NCBI GenBank assembly: GCA_019348095.1
Contig: JAHWKC010000043.1
Coordinates: 1-12,226, forward strand
Source of the DNA: Pseudomonadota bacterium
Lineage (GTDB): Bacteria; Pseudomonadota; Gammaproteobacteria; Xanthomonadales; Xanthomonadaceae
Direction: 5' to 3'
DNA length: 12,226 nucleotides
The notes under the pieces are model-generated. The model was not told where the DNA came from, did not search any database, and saw nothing but the letters and a program-made list of their open reading frames with translations. Positions 7,282 to 12,226 of the stretch are shown here, piece after piece; the stretch's first letter is position 1; every line of letters begins with the position of its first letter. The translations under genes were made by a program, and so were the position numbers.

Positions 7282-7308
7282 CGGCGGGCGTAAAAACTGC
7301 ACCCGCCG
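7282..7308. promoter_or_regulatory. Inverted repeat upstream of the sigma-54 promoter (possible activator site)
   Basis: Arms CGGCGGG (7282-7288) and CCCGCCG (7302-7308) are perfectly inverted around a 13-base AT-richer centre. The centre lies about 75 bases upstream of the inferred start site, a plausible place for an enhancer-binding-protein dimer, though somewhat close. It could equally be a chance GC-rich palindrome. Confidence 0.3.
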
Positions 7309-7344
7309 ACGCGAAGACCGAGCCTTGTGGGCCCGGTCAGTCAC

Positions 7345-7359
7345 TGGCACGGCTCTTGC
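7345..7359 (+). promoter_or_regulatory. Sigma-54 (RpoN) promoter core, -24/-12
   Basis: TGGCACGGCTCTTGC matches the consensus TGGCACG-N4-TTGC at every fixed position with correct GG-to-GC spacing. Transcription should begin about 12 bases past the last GC, near 7371, leaving a leader of roughly 60 bases before the ATG at 7433. Such promoters need an ATP-dependent enhancer-binding protein; none is encoded in this window. Confidence 0.82.
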
Positions 7360-7421
7360 GCGTTCTGTCCTGAATGCCGGTGGCATCGAGACGATCCGCC
7401 CCGGCCACGCCCGACACCGAC

Positions 7422-7426
7422 AGGAG
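7422..7426 (+). promoter_or_regulatory. Shine-Dalgarno site of the BON-domain gene
   Basis: AGGAG lies six bases before ATG 7433. It decides the start: the frame itself is open back to 7325, which would place a start upstream of the sigma-54 promoter. Confidence 0.75.
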
Positions 7427-7432
7427 CCCGCC

Positions 7433-8068
7433 ATGAAGGGTCACCGCCACTTCCACACCGAGACACCGTTCGGCCAGCTCGCCAGCCACGAGCCGCGTCG
7501 CCGCGACGAGGATCCGCGGGGCTACGGCGATCCGGTGTTCCGCGATGAACCGGCATCGTTCCGCTACGAGGACAGCGGCGAGCATCAGCATGAGCGGGGC
7601 GGCCACCTGCCCCGGCTCTTTGATGACCGCCTCGGCGGTCATTCCGGCCCCCACACCCGTGCCGGTCAACGCAGCGGTGGTCCACGCGAAGGTGCGCACG
7701 CAGGCGACAGGCACCACAACAGCATCGCCGCCGATTACGCGCGACGCATCGCCAACGTGTTCAAGGAGGATCGCGACCAGGTCCATTCCGCCGGTGAATA
7801 TCCGCGTCAGAGCCAGCGCGGTCGCGGCCCCAAGAACTACCGCCGGTCACAAGCCCGGGTCATGGAAAACATCCACGAGAGCCTGACCATGGACCCGGAT
7901 GTCGACGCCACCGACATCAGCGTGGCCTGCGATGCGGACACCATTACCCTCAGCGGTCATGTCGCCGAGCGCTGGATGAAGCACCGCGCCGAGGACATTG
8001 CGGCCAGCGCCGCGGGCGACCTGCAGATCGACAACCGCATCGACGTCACGCGCTCGCCGCGCCGGTGA
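7433..8068 (+). CDS. BON-domain protein with His/Arg-rich disordered N-terminus
   Basis: A 211-residue protein. Residues 1-130 are highly charged and low in hydrophobics, with about a dozen His residues (for example HRHFH at 4-8, HQH at 51-53, HH at 94-95) and many Arg, Gly and Asp/Glu; this part is probably disordered. Residues 133-206 form a BON domain with its typical lead-in GPKNYRRSQARV, then DPDVDATDISVACDADTITL, SGHVAERWMKHRAEDIA and a closing NRIDV. BON domains usually bind membranes or partner proteins and many are periplasmic (OsmY), but no signal peptide is visible here, so this one may be cytoplasmic. It is a single gene under a sigma-54 promoter and ends in a hairpin terminator, which suggests a condition-specific (stress, nitrogen or motility-linked) response. 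The exact function is not recognised. Confidence 0.85.
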   Translation: MKGHRHFHTETPFGQLASHEPRRRDEDPRGYGDPVFRDEPASFRYEDSGEHQHERGGHLPRLFDDRLGGHSGPHTRAGQRSGGPREGAHAGDRHHNSIAADYARRIANVFKEDRDQVHSAGEYPRQSQRGRGPKNYRRSQARVMENIHESLTMDPDVDATDISVACDADTITLSGHVAERWMKHRAEDIAASAAGDLQIDNRIDVTRSPRR

Positions 8069-8080
8069 CCGTGCCGGCAA

Positions 8081-8094
8081 CGCCGGTACCGGCG
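8081..8094. repeat. Perfect 14-base palindrome
   Basis: CGCCGGTACCGGCG reads the same on both strands, 12 bases after the BON stop and before the terminator. It may be part of the 3' structure or a chance GC palindrome. Confidence 0.4.
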
Positions 8095-8102
8095 CTGGTG
8101 CC

Positions 8103-8130
8103 AGCATCGCTGCCCGCGCCGATGCTTTTC
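8103..8130 (+). terminator. Intrinsic terminator of the BON-domain gene
   Basis: Stem AGCATCG (8103-8109) pairs with CGATGCT (8120-8126) around a 10-base loop and runs into TTTT (8126-8129), 34 bases after the BON stop. The opposite-strand kinase ends at 8147, so this separates convergent genes. Confidence 0.65.
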
Positions 8131-8146
8131 GCTCGGCCCTCTTGGT

Positions 8147-9388
8147 CTAGCCGTCAGAACCCTGGTCGGGCAGCACGAACCGGAACGTGGCGCCCTCGCC
8201 CTCGCGGCCCTCGGCGCGGATGCTGCCGCCATGGCGCTCGACGATGCGCTTGACCGAGGCCAGTCCGATGCCGTGACCGGGGAACTGGTCCTGCGAGTGC
8301 AGCCGCTGGAACGGCCGGAACAGCTTATCGACGTAATCCTGCGGGAAGCCGGCGCCGTTGTCGCGCACGAAATATTCCACCTCGCCCTCCGCGGTCGGCT
8401 CCGCGCCCAGTTCGATGCATGCGTCTTCGCGTCCGCGGGTGAACTTCCATGCGTTGCCCAGCAGGTTGTCCAGCAGGTTGCGCAGCAGCGCTGCATCGCC
8501 TTCGACCTGCAGTCCGGGCGCGATGGTCAGCGCCGGATGGTGGTCGCGCTCGCCCGCACGCAGCTCTTCGGCGACATCGGCGGCCATCCGGCTGAGGTCG
8601 ACGCGCTCGATCTTGAGTTCGCTGCGGGTCACCCGGCTCATCTTGAGCAACGCATCGATCAGCTCGCCCATGCGCCCGGCGGCCTTGCGCACGCGCGTCA
8701 AGTAGCTTTGCCCGGCGCTGTCGAGCGCGTCGCCATAGCGTTCGGCCAGCGTGCGACTGAAGCCGTCAATCGCGCGCAAGGGTGCGCGCAGGTCGTGCGA
8801 CACGCTGTAGGCGAAGGCCTCCAGTTCCTGGTTGGCCTGGCTCAACTCGCGCGTGCGCATCGCCACGCGCGCCTCCAGCGTGCGGTTGAGCGCATGCACA
8901 CGGGCCTCCGCGCGCAGGCGCTCGGTGACATCCTCCACCTGCACCAGGCCGGTGACATCCTGGCCGACATGCCCCGGCACCGGCGAATGGGTCAGTTGCG
9001 CATGCCGCGGCAGGCCACCTTCGCGGTGCAGCCGCCGGGTATAGCGGCGCACCCCGCGCTCGTCGTTCAGACGCGGGGTGCCGTGGTCGCCACGGACCGC
9101 CGGGTCGGTTTCGGTGTCCTCGAACAGGTCGTCAAAGTGCTCGCCCACCATGACCTTCGGGTCGCGTCCGACAATGCCGCCCAGCGCCGGGTTGGCCTCG
9201 ACGATGCGGCCTTCGCTGTCCAGCACCGCCTGGCCGACCGCCGAGTAGTGCATCGCACTGCGGAAGCGCAGCTCGCTGCGGCGGTAGTCCTCGGTCATGC
9301 GCGCGGCCAGCTTGTGCGCCCGCGCCTCGGTGTGCGCCAGCATCCAGGCGATGGCGATGCGCAGGACGAAGAAGGTGCTCTTGATCAC
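8147..9388 (-). CDS. PAS-domain sensor histidine kinase (orphan)
   Basis: A 413-residue kinase. Residues 4-18 are a short hydrophobic segment that may anchor it to the membrane; 36-156 look like a PAS domain (AVLDSEGRIVEANPAL, then VEDVTERLRAEA). A coiled linker at 157-190 leads to the H-box SVSHDLRAPLRAIDGFS with phospho-acceptor H198, the N-box LLDNLLGNAWKFT (N312), G1 DNGAGF (343-348), F-box LFRPFQRLHSQDQF and G2 GHGIGLASVK (371-380). The catalytic core is complete; its sequence resembles the bacteriophytochrome-related HisKA group. I chose GTG 9388 because GGGGAAA sits six bases before it; the frame also has ATG 9430 and GTG 9445 without such a site. No response regulator is adjacent, so its partner and signal are unknown. 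Confidence 0.9.
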   Translation of the reverse strand: MIKSTFFVLRIAIAWMLAHTEARAHKLAARMTEDYRRSELRFRSAMHYSAVGQAVLDSEGRIVEANPALGGIVGRDPKVMVGEHFDDLFEDTETDPAVRGDHGTPRLNDERGVRRYTRRLHREGGLPRHAQLTHSPVPGHVGQDVTGLVQVEDVTERLRAEARVHALNRTLEARVAMRTRELSQANQELEAFAYSVSHDLRAPLRAIDGFSRTLAERYGDALDSAGQSYLTRVRKAAGRMGELIDALLKMSRVTRSELKIERVDLSRMAADVAEELRAGERDHHPALTIAPGLQVEGDAALLRNLLDNLLGNAWKFTRGREDACIELGAEPTAEGEVEYFVRDNGAGFPQDYVDKLFRPFQRLHSQDQFPGHGIGLASVKRIVERHGGSIRAEGREGEGATFRFVLPDQGSDG

Positions 9389-9595
9389 GATGCTTTCCCC
9401 GGTGGGGCTGGATTGATTGCGACCGAGCATAGCGATGCCTGCCACGGCATTGGCGCGCGCTGCGACGGATGCGGGAATGCGGCGACGAAACCGGGCTGCG
9501 CAAGGCCTGAAGGACCGGCCGGGCTTGCGCGCGTCGCGGTCGAGCCGGACACGGATCCGGTCTGGAGGGCGAGCCGGAGGGCGGCCGATGCAGCA

Positions 9596-9630
9596 AACAA
9601 AGAACCCCGCCGTGGCGGGGTCCTGTTCTT
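9596..9630 (-). terminator. Intrinsic terminator of the coiled-coil membrane protein gene
   Basis: On the minus strand ACCCCGCC (9614-9621) pairs with GGCGGGGT (9604-9611) and is followed by TTCTTTGTTT, a good U-rich tail, about 75 bases after the stop at 9696. The plus-strand side also has a weaker T-rich tail (CCTGTTCTT), so it could work both ways. Confidence 0.8.
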
Positions 9631-9651
9631 GTGTCCGGCGCGGATGGTCGC

Positions 9652-9673
9652 GTAGAGCGGAGCTCGCTCCGCT
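9652..9673 (+). repeat. GTAG-type REP hairpin (SMAG-like)
   Basis: GTAG is followed directly by AGCGGAGC-TC-GCTCCGCT, an 8-base perfect inverted repeat. A GTAG lead before a short stem is the mark of GTAG REPs (SMAG elements) described in Stenotrophomonas. Its stem differs from the copies at 1735 and 5073, so it belongs to another subfamily. Confidence 0.65.
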
Positions 9674-9695
9674 GCGTGCCCCGCCGGACGAACCG

Positions 9696-10220
9696 CTATC
9701 GTGCTGCGGCGGCGTCGGGCATCTCCCCGGCCAGCGCGTCCAGCTGCGTGGCCAGGCGCAGCACCCGCTCGCGCTGCTGTTGCAGGTCGGTGGCGACGTT
9801 GATGTTCATATCGGCAATGGAGCCGCGCAATGCGGCCAGCTGTTGCGCGTTGATGTTGCCGGTGGATGCATCGACCCGGCCCAGCGCCGCGGCGGCTTCC
9901 TGCAGGTGGGTGCTGGCGGTGCCGAAATTGCGCTGGTCCAGGTCGGTCGCGGTGCGATAGAGGGCGGTCCGCGCCAGCAGCAGCTGGTTGCGGCTGTTGG
10001 CCGCCGAGAGGTCCTGTTGGGCCTGCTGCAGCCGGCCTTCGACCGCGCTCATGCGCTGCTCGTGCTCGGACTGCTGCGCGCTGAGCTGGCTTCGGGTCTG
10101 GAAATGGCCCCACAGGTACACGCCCAGCAGGAGCAACGCGACCACGAGCACACCGATCAGGATGTTTCGGGTCGGCGTGGAGGACTTCGCGGAGCTAGCG
10201 GTGGAATCGGTCGTATTCAT
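9696..10220 (-). CDS. Small membrane-anchored coiled-coil protein of unknown function
   Basis: A 174-residue protein. Residues 1-18 are polar (Ser/Thr-rich), 19-37 form one clear membrane helix (NILIGVLVVALLLLGVYLWG), and residues 40-80 (QLSAQQSEHEQRMSAVEGRL and on) are a Gln/Glu/Ala-rich coiled coil. The rest is helical, including TATDLDQRNFGTASTHLQEA. The layout of polar start, one helix and coiled coil suggests an N-in protein with its coiled part in the periplasm. It faintly recalls the C-terminal part of HemX-type proteins, but I would not name it. Start ATG 10220 has only a weak AGG-like ribosome site. It sits between the phosphodiesterase and the kinase on the same strand, each separated by non-coding DNA, and ends in a strong terminator, so it is probably its own transcript. 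Confidence 0.75.
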   Translation of the reverse strand: MNTTDSTASSAKSSTPTRNILIGVLVVALLLLGVYLWGHFQTRSQLSAQQSEHEQRMSAVEGRLQQAQQDLSAANSRNQLLLARTALYRTATDLDQRNFGTASTHLQEAAAALGRVDASTGNINAQQLAALRGSIADMNINVATDLQQQRERVLRLATQLDALAGEMPDAAAAR

Positions 10221-10252
10221 GCGGTTGCCTGGTTGGGTCGGAGCGACGCCGC

Positions 10253-10275
10253 GTGGGCCGGAAGCCCCATCCTAC
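10253..10275 (-). repeat. Possible divergent GTAG REP
   Basis: On the minus strand GTAGGATGGGGCTTCCGGCC begins this stretch: GTAG followed by an imperfect stem (ATGGGGC/GGCCCAC with a small loop). It lies between the phosphodiesterase stop and the next gene's start. Similarity to the other REPs is limited to the GTAG-plus-hairpin layout. Confidence 0.4.
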
Positions 10276-10417
10276 GGCGATCGGTTCAGGATCGGGTGAA
10301 AAGCCGCTGCGCGCGCGTGTCCGGGCAGCGATCGGACGCGGAACGCCGTGGCGGTCGCGCCTTTTGCTTCCCGGGCTGTCCGCTCCCGCAGGGCGAGAGA
10401 CGCAGGGCGACGGCCGG

Positions 10418-12226
10418 CTAGTCGCGCTGCGCCTGCAGCAGCTCGGCGAACTGCGCCGGAGTCATCGGTCGCGCGAGGGCGAAGCCTTGCGCGGCGTTGC
10501 AGCCGGCTTCGGTCAGCCATTCCAGCGTGGCCTCGTCCTCGATGCCTTCGGCGGTGACGGAGGCGCCGAGGTCGTGGGCGAGCCGGATCGTCGCGCGCAC
10601 GATCGCCTGGTCCGACGGCGAATGGCGCAGGGCCTGGACGAAGGACCGGTCGATCTTGAGCTCGTCGGGGTCGAGCCGACGCAGGTTGGTCAACGAGGAA
10701 TGCCCGGTCCCGAAGTCGTCCAGCGAAATCCGGATGCCATGCTGGCGCATCTGTAGGACCGCTTCGGCTATACGCTCCGGGTTGCGCATGATGTCGGTCT
10801 CGGTGACTTCCAGCATCAGCCGCGCGCCGAGTTCACCGCTGCCCTCGATGATCGCCGCGACCAGGGTCAGATCCGCCAGGTCGTTGGCCGAGACGTTGAC
10901 CGACAGGCTCAGCGAATGGCCGAGCTGCTGCCACTGGCGACAGTGCTCGAGTCCGCGCTGGATCAGGTACAGGGTCATCTCGCCGATCACCCCGGCCTGC
11001 TCGGCCAGCGGCACGAACGCGTAGGGCGCCAGCGGCCCATGCTGCGGATGGTTCCAGCGGACCAGCAGTTCCGCACCGACCCACCGCCGCAGCTTCAGGT
11101 CGAGCTTGGGCTGCAGCGCATAGCCGAGCTGGCCCGAGCGGATCGCCTCGTGCAGTTCCGCAAGCAGGGTCAGATCGCGCCGGTCCGGCTGCAGCCCGGG
11201 CTCGTAACACACCCCGGCGACCATCTGTTTGTGCGCCGCGCCGCAGGCGATCCGTGCAGCGCGGACCAGCGCCGGTGCGCCGGTGGCATCGGTCGGGAAC
11301 AGCGCGATGCCGATCCGGCTGCGCAGCTCGACCGGCAGCGCGTCGACCTCGATCCGCCGCGCCAGCAGCGCCGCCAGCTGCGGCACCATCGCCTCGGCCG
11401 CGCTCCGGTCGCCGGCGACCTCCAGAATCACCGCGAAACTGCCCGGCCCGAGCACGGCCAGATGCTCGGTGCCGAACTCGGCCGCCAGCCGTTGCGCGAC
11501 CGCCTGCTGGACATGCTGGCTGCTGGCTTCGTCGGCGATGTTTTCGAGCAGGTCCAGCCCGAGCAGGTGCATTTCGGCCAGCGCGAAGCCGGCACTACCG
11601 GGCCGCCACTGGCCGATGCGCCGGTCGAGCCGGTCGATCAGGCTCCGCCGGTCCCCGATCGCGGGCTTGCGCCCGGCATCGTCCACATCGACAGGCGTCG
11701 CGACGGTCGACACCGGCTCGGCGTGCGCAGGCCGCCTGGGCGCCCGTCGCCACCACAGCAGCGCCGGGGCGAGCAGCAGCAGCGGCACGCCGATCCAGAG
11801 CAGCAGCGGCGAGCCGACGACCCGGGCCAGCCACGACCGGTCCGGCCGCAGCGCCACGGCCAGCAGCCAGCAGGCGACGCCGGCCGCCACCGGCACCATC
11901 CGGGCGTCGAGCGCCGCGGCCGAGCCGCCCGAGGAGCCACCCGGCGTCCGCTGCAGGTCCCACGGGTTGCGCGTCGGGTCACAGCCGGTGCCGTAGGCGA
12001 ACTCGTGCAGCACCGTCTTGCCGAGCAGTCCCGCCCCCGCAGCCCGCAGCCGCTCCCACAGCGCCGCGTCGGCCAGGTTGCTGTCATAGGCGATGGCCAG
12101 CGTCCACGCGAGGGCCGCTCGCTGCCGCTCGTCGAACCGGGCCGGATCGTCGGCGTGCGCGACGACGTCGTCCTCCTGGGCGAGGTAGCGGGCGCAGAGG
12201 CCCTTGATCTCGTGCTCCACGATGCC
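10418..12226 (-). CDS. Degenerate-GGDEF/EAL c-di-GMP phosphodiesterase, with a chimeric 5' part
   Basis: The frame is open to the right edge; the first start codon inside is GTG 12220 (600 residues). Residues about 145-160 are a membrane helix ([12 protein letters not shown]), 195-340 a GGDEF-like domain whose signature has become GPGSF (258-262) and so should not make c-di-GMP. Residues 345-600 are an EAL domain with the catalytic set kept: ELL in place of EAL (384-386, the Glu retained), VNVSA (441-445), EVTET (471-475), DDFGTG (501-506), LKID (521-524), AEGIE (557-561) and QGF (578-580). It is therefore a likely active phosphodiesterase lowering c-di-GMP, perhaps regulated by the dead GGDEF domain. 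Residues 1-144 do not resemble a sensor domain; they read as pieces of three unrelated families (separate entries). The genuine N-terminus is probably missing. Confidence 0.82.
   Translation of the reverse strand, partial: GIVEHEIKGLCARYLAQEDDVVAHADDPARFDERQRAALAWTLAIAYDSNLADAALWERLRAAGAGLLGKTVLHEFAYGTGCDPTRNPWDLQRTPGGSSGGSAAALDARMVPVAAGVACWLLAVALRPDRSWLARVVGSPLLLWIGVPLLLLAPALLWWRRAPRRPAHAEPVSTVATPVDVDDAGRKPAIGDRRSLIDRLDRRIGQWRPGSAGFALAEMHLLGLDLLENIADEASSQHVQQAVAQRLAAEFGTEHLAVLGPGSFAVILEVAGDRSAAEAMVPQLAALLARRIEVDALPVELRSRIGIALFPTDATGAPALVRAARIACGAAHKQMVAGVCYEPGLQPDRRDLTLLAELHEAIRSGQLGYALQPKLDLKLRRWVGAELLVRWNHPQHGPLAPYAFVPLAEQAGVIGEMTLYLIQRGLEHCRQWQQLGHSLSLSVNVSANDLADLTLVAAIIEGSGELGARLMLEVTETDIMRNPERIAEAVLQMRQHGIRISLDDFGTGHSSLTNLRRLDPDELKIDRSFVQALRHSPSDQAIVRATIRLAHDLGASVTAEGIEDEATLEWLTEAGCNAAQGFALARPMTPAQFAELLQAQRD
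11788..11881 (-). pseudogene. Probable fragment of an acyltransferase-3 (OafA-like) membrane protein
   Basis: Residues about 114-144 of the composite frame ([20 protein letters not shown] and the following SPLLLWIG) resemble the stretch of acyltransferase-3 proteins that precedes their G-R-I-S-Y-x-L-Y-L-W-H motif, which is cut off exactly where it should follow. Only some 30 residues long, so the assignment is tentative; it could also be an ordinary membrane helix of the phosphodiesterase. Confidence 0.4.
11882..12045 (-). pseudogene. Fragment of an amidase-signature enzyme
   Basis: Residues about 59-113 of the composite frame carry the amidase-signature core: [20 protein letters not shown] with the catalytic Lys in GKT, then TRNPWD, then [12 protein letters not shown] with the Gly/Ser loop, then ARMVPVA. 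In intact amidases this is followed by GTDTGGSIR with the catalytic Ser; here the sequence switches instead to a membrane segment. No other amidase sequence is present on either side, so it cannot be functional. Confidence 0.7.
12040..12226 (-). pseudogene. Fragment of a carboxymuconolactone-decarboxylase/AhpD-like protein
   Basis: Residues 1-60 of the composite frame ([20 protein letters not shown], then [20 protein letters not shown] and [10 protein letters not shown]) resemble the C-terminal half of CMD/AhpD-like proteins, where the R-E/Q-R-A-A-L-A-W helix and the D-A-L-W-E-R-L helix are typical. The upstream CxxC half would lie outside the window. The family's final helices (FTEPELVEL type) are replaced by amidase sequence. 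Style resembles actinobacterial members, which is an impression only. Confidence 0.6.

Larger units (their letters stand above)
9389..9695. other. Non-coding stretch of 307 bases between two minus-strand genes
   Basis: It holds the kinase ribosome site (GGGGAAA, 9394-9400 on the minus strand), an intrinsic terminator for the gene to the right (9596-9621) and a GTAG REP hairpin (9652-9673). Between about 9430 and 9590 I see nothing recognisable; a kinase promoter should lie there. Frames crossing it are shadows. Confidence 0.6.

Noticed and set aside
8231..9655. Long plus-strand open frame (474 codons) opposite the histidine kinase
   Set aside because: The minus strand encodes an intact kinase with all boxes; this is its mirror frame.
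10418..12226. Novel multidomain CMD-amidase-acyltransferase-EAL enzyme
   Set aside because: Each upstream piece lacks essential parts of its domain, so a working multidomain enzyme is not credible; recorded as probable chimera instead.
1..12226. CRISPR array, tRNA/rRNA genes, insertion sequence or anti-phage system
   Set aside because: No regularly spaced direct repeats, no cloverleaf or rRNA-like stretch, no transposase, nuclease-helicase or toxin-antitoxin gene was seen.

Overview
The window looks like chromosomal DNA of a high-GC gammaproteobacterium, most likely a Lysobacteraceae/Xanthomonadaceae member (Lysobacter, Luteimonas or Pseudoxanthomonas type). Three things point that way: the strong G/C bias at third codon positions; several GTAG-type REP palindromes between genes, of the kind common in Xanthomonadaceae and Pseudomonas; and a gene set of envelope, stress and signalling functions with no plasmid or phage genes. 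This placement is inference from style, not a database result.

Layout, left to right. (1) 3-1714, + strand: two tandem ferritin-like (probable di-iron) proteins, the first cut by the window edge. (2) 1715-2040: a non-coding stretch with REP palindromes. (3) 2041-4971, + strand: a tight three-gene operon with overlapping ends, YbhP-like EEP hydrolase, ClsB-type cardiolipin synthase and YbhN-like membrane protein, the same gene trio known from Escherichia coli. (4) 5117-7161, - strand: a Pcm-type isoaspartyl methyltransferase followed by an erythromycin-esterase-family hydrolase, apparently coupled by a GTGA overlap. (5) 7433-8068, + strand: a BON-domain protein with a His/Arg-rich N-terminus, preceded by a textbook sigma-54 promoter core and followed by an intrinsic terminator. 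(6) 8147-9388, - strand: an orphan PAS sensor histidine kinase. (7) 9696-10220, - strand: a small protein with one membrane helix and a coiled coil, with an intrinsic terminator behind it. (8) 10418-12226, - strand: a degenerate-GGDEF/EAL c-di-GMP phosphodiesterase whose reading frame runs to the right edge.

The oddest part is the right end. Upstream of the GGDEF/EAL region the frame does not encode a normal sensor. It reads in turn as a piece of a carboxymuconolactone-decarboxylase (AhpD-like) protein, a piece of an amidase-signature enzyme including its Gly/Ser loop, and probably a piece of an acyltransferase-3 membrane protein, each about 30-65 residues. A patchwork like this at a sequence end is most simply an assembly or amplification chimera, although all pieces share one strand and one frame. 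It should not be taken as a natural multidomain protein without read-level support.

Functionally the reliable part is housekeeping and stress: iron/oxidative chemistry (di-iron proteins), membrane lipid synthesis (ClsB operon), repair of aged protein (Pcm), a sigma-54-controlled BON protein and c-di-GMP turnover. I found no CRISPR array, tRNA, rRNA, insertion sequence or recognisable defence system.
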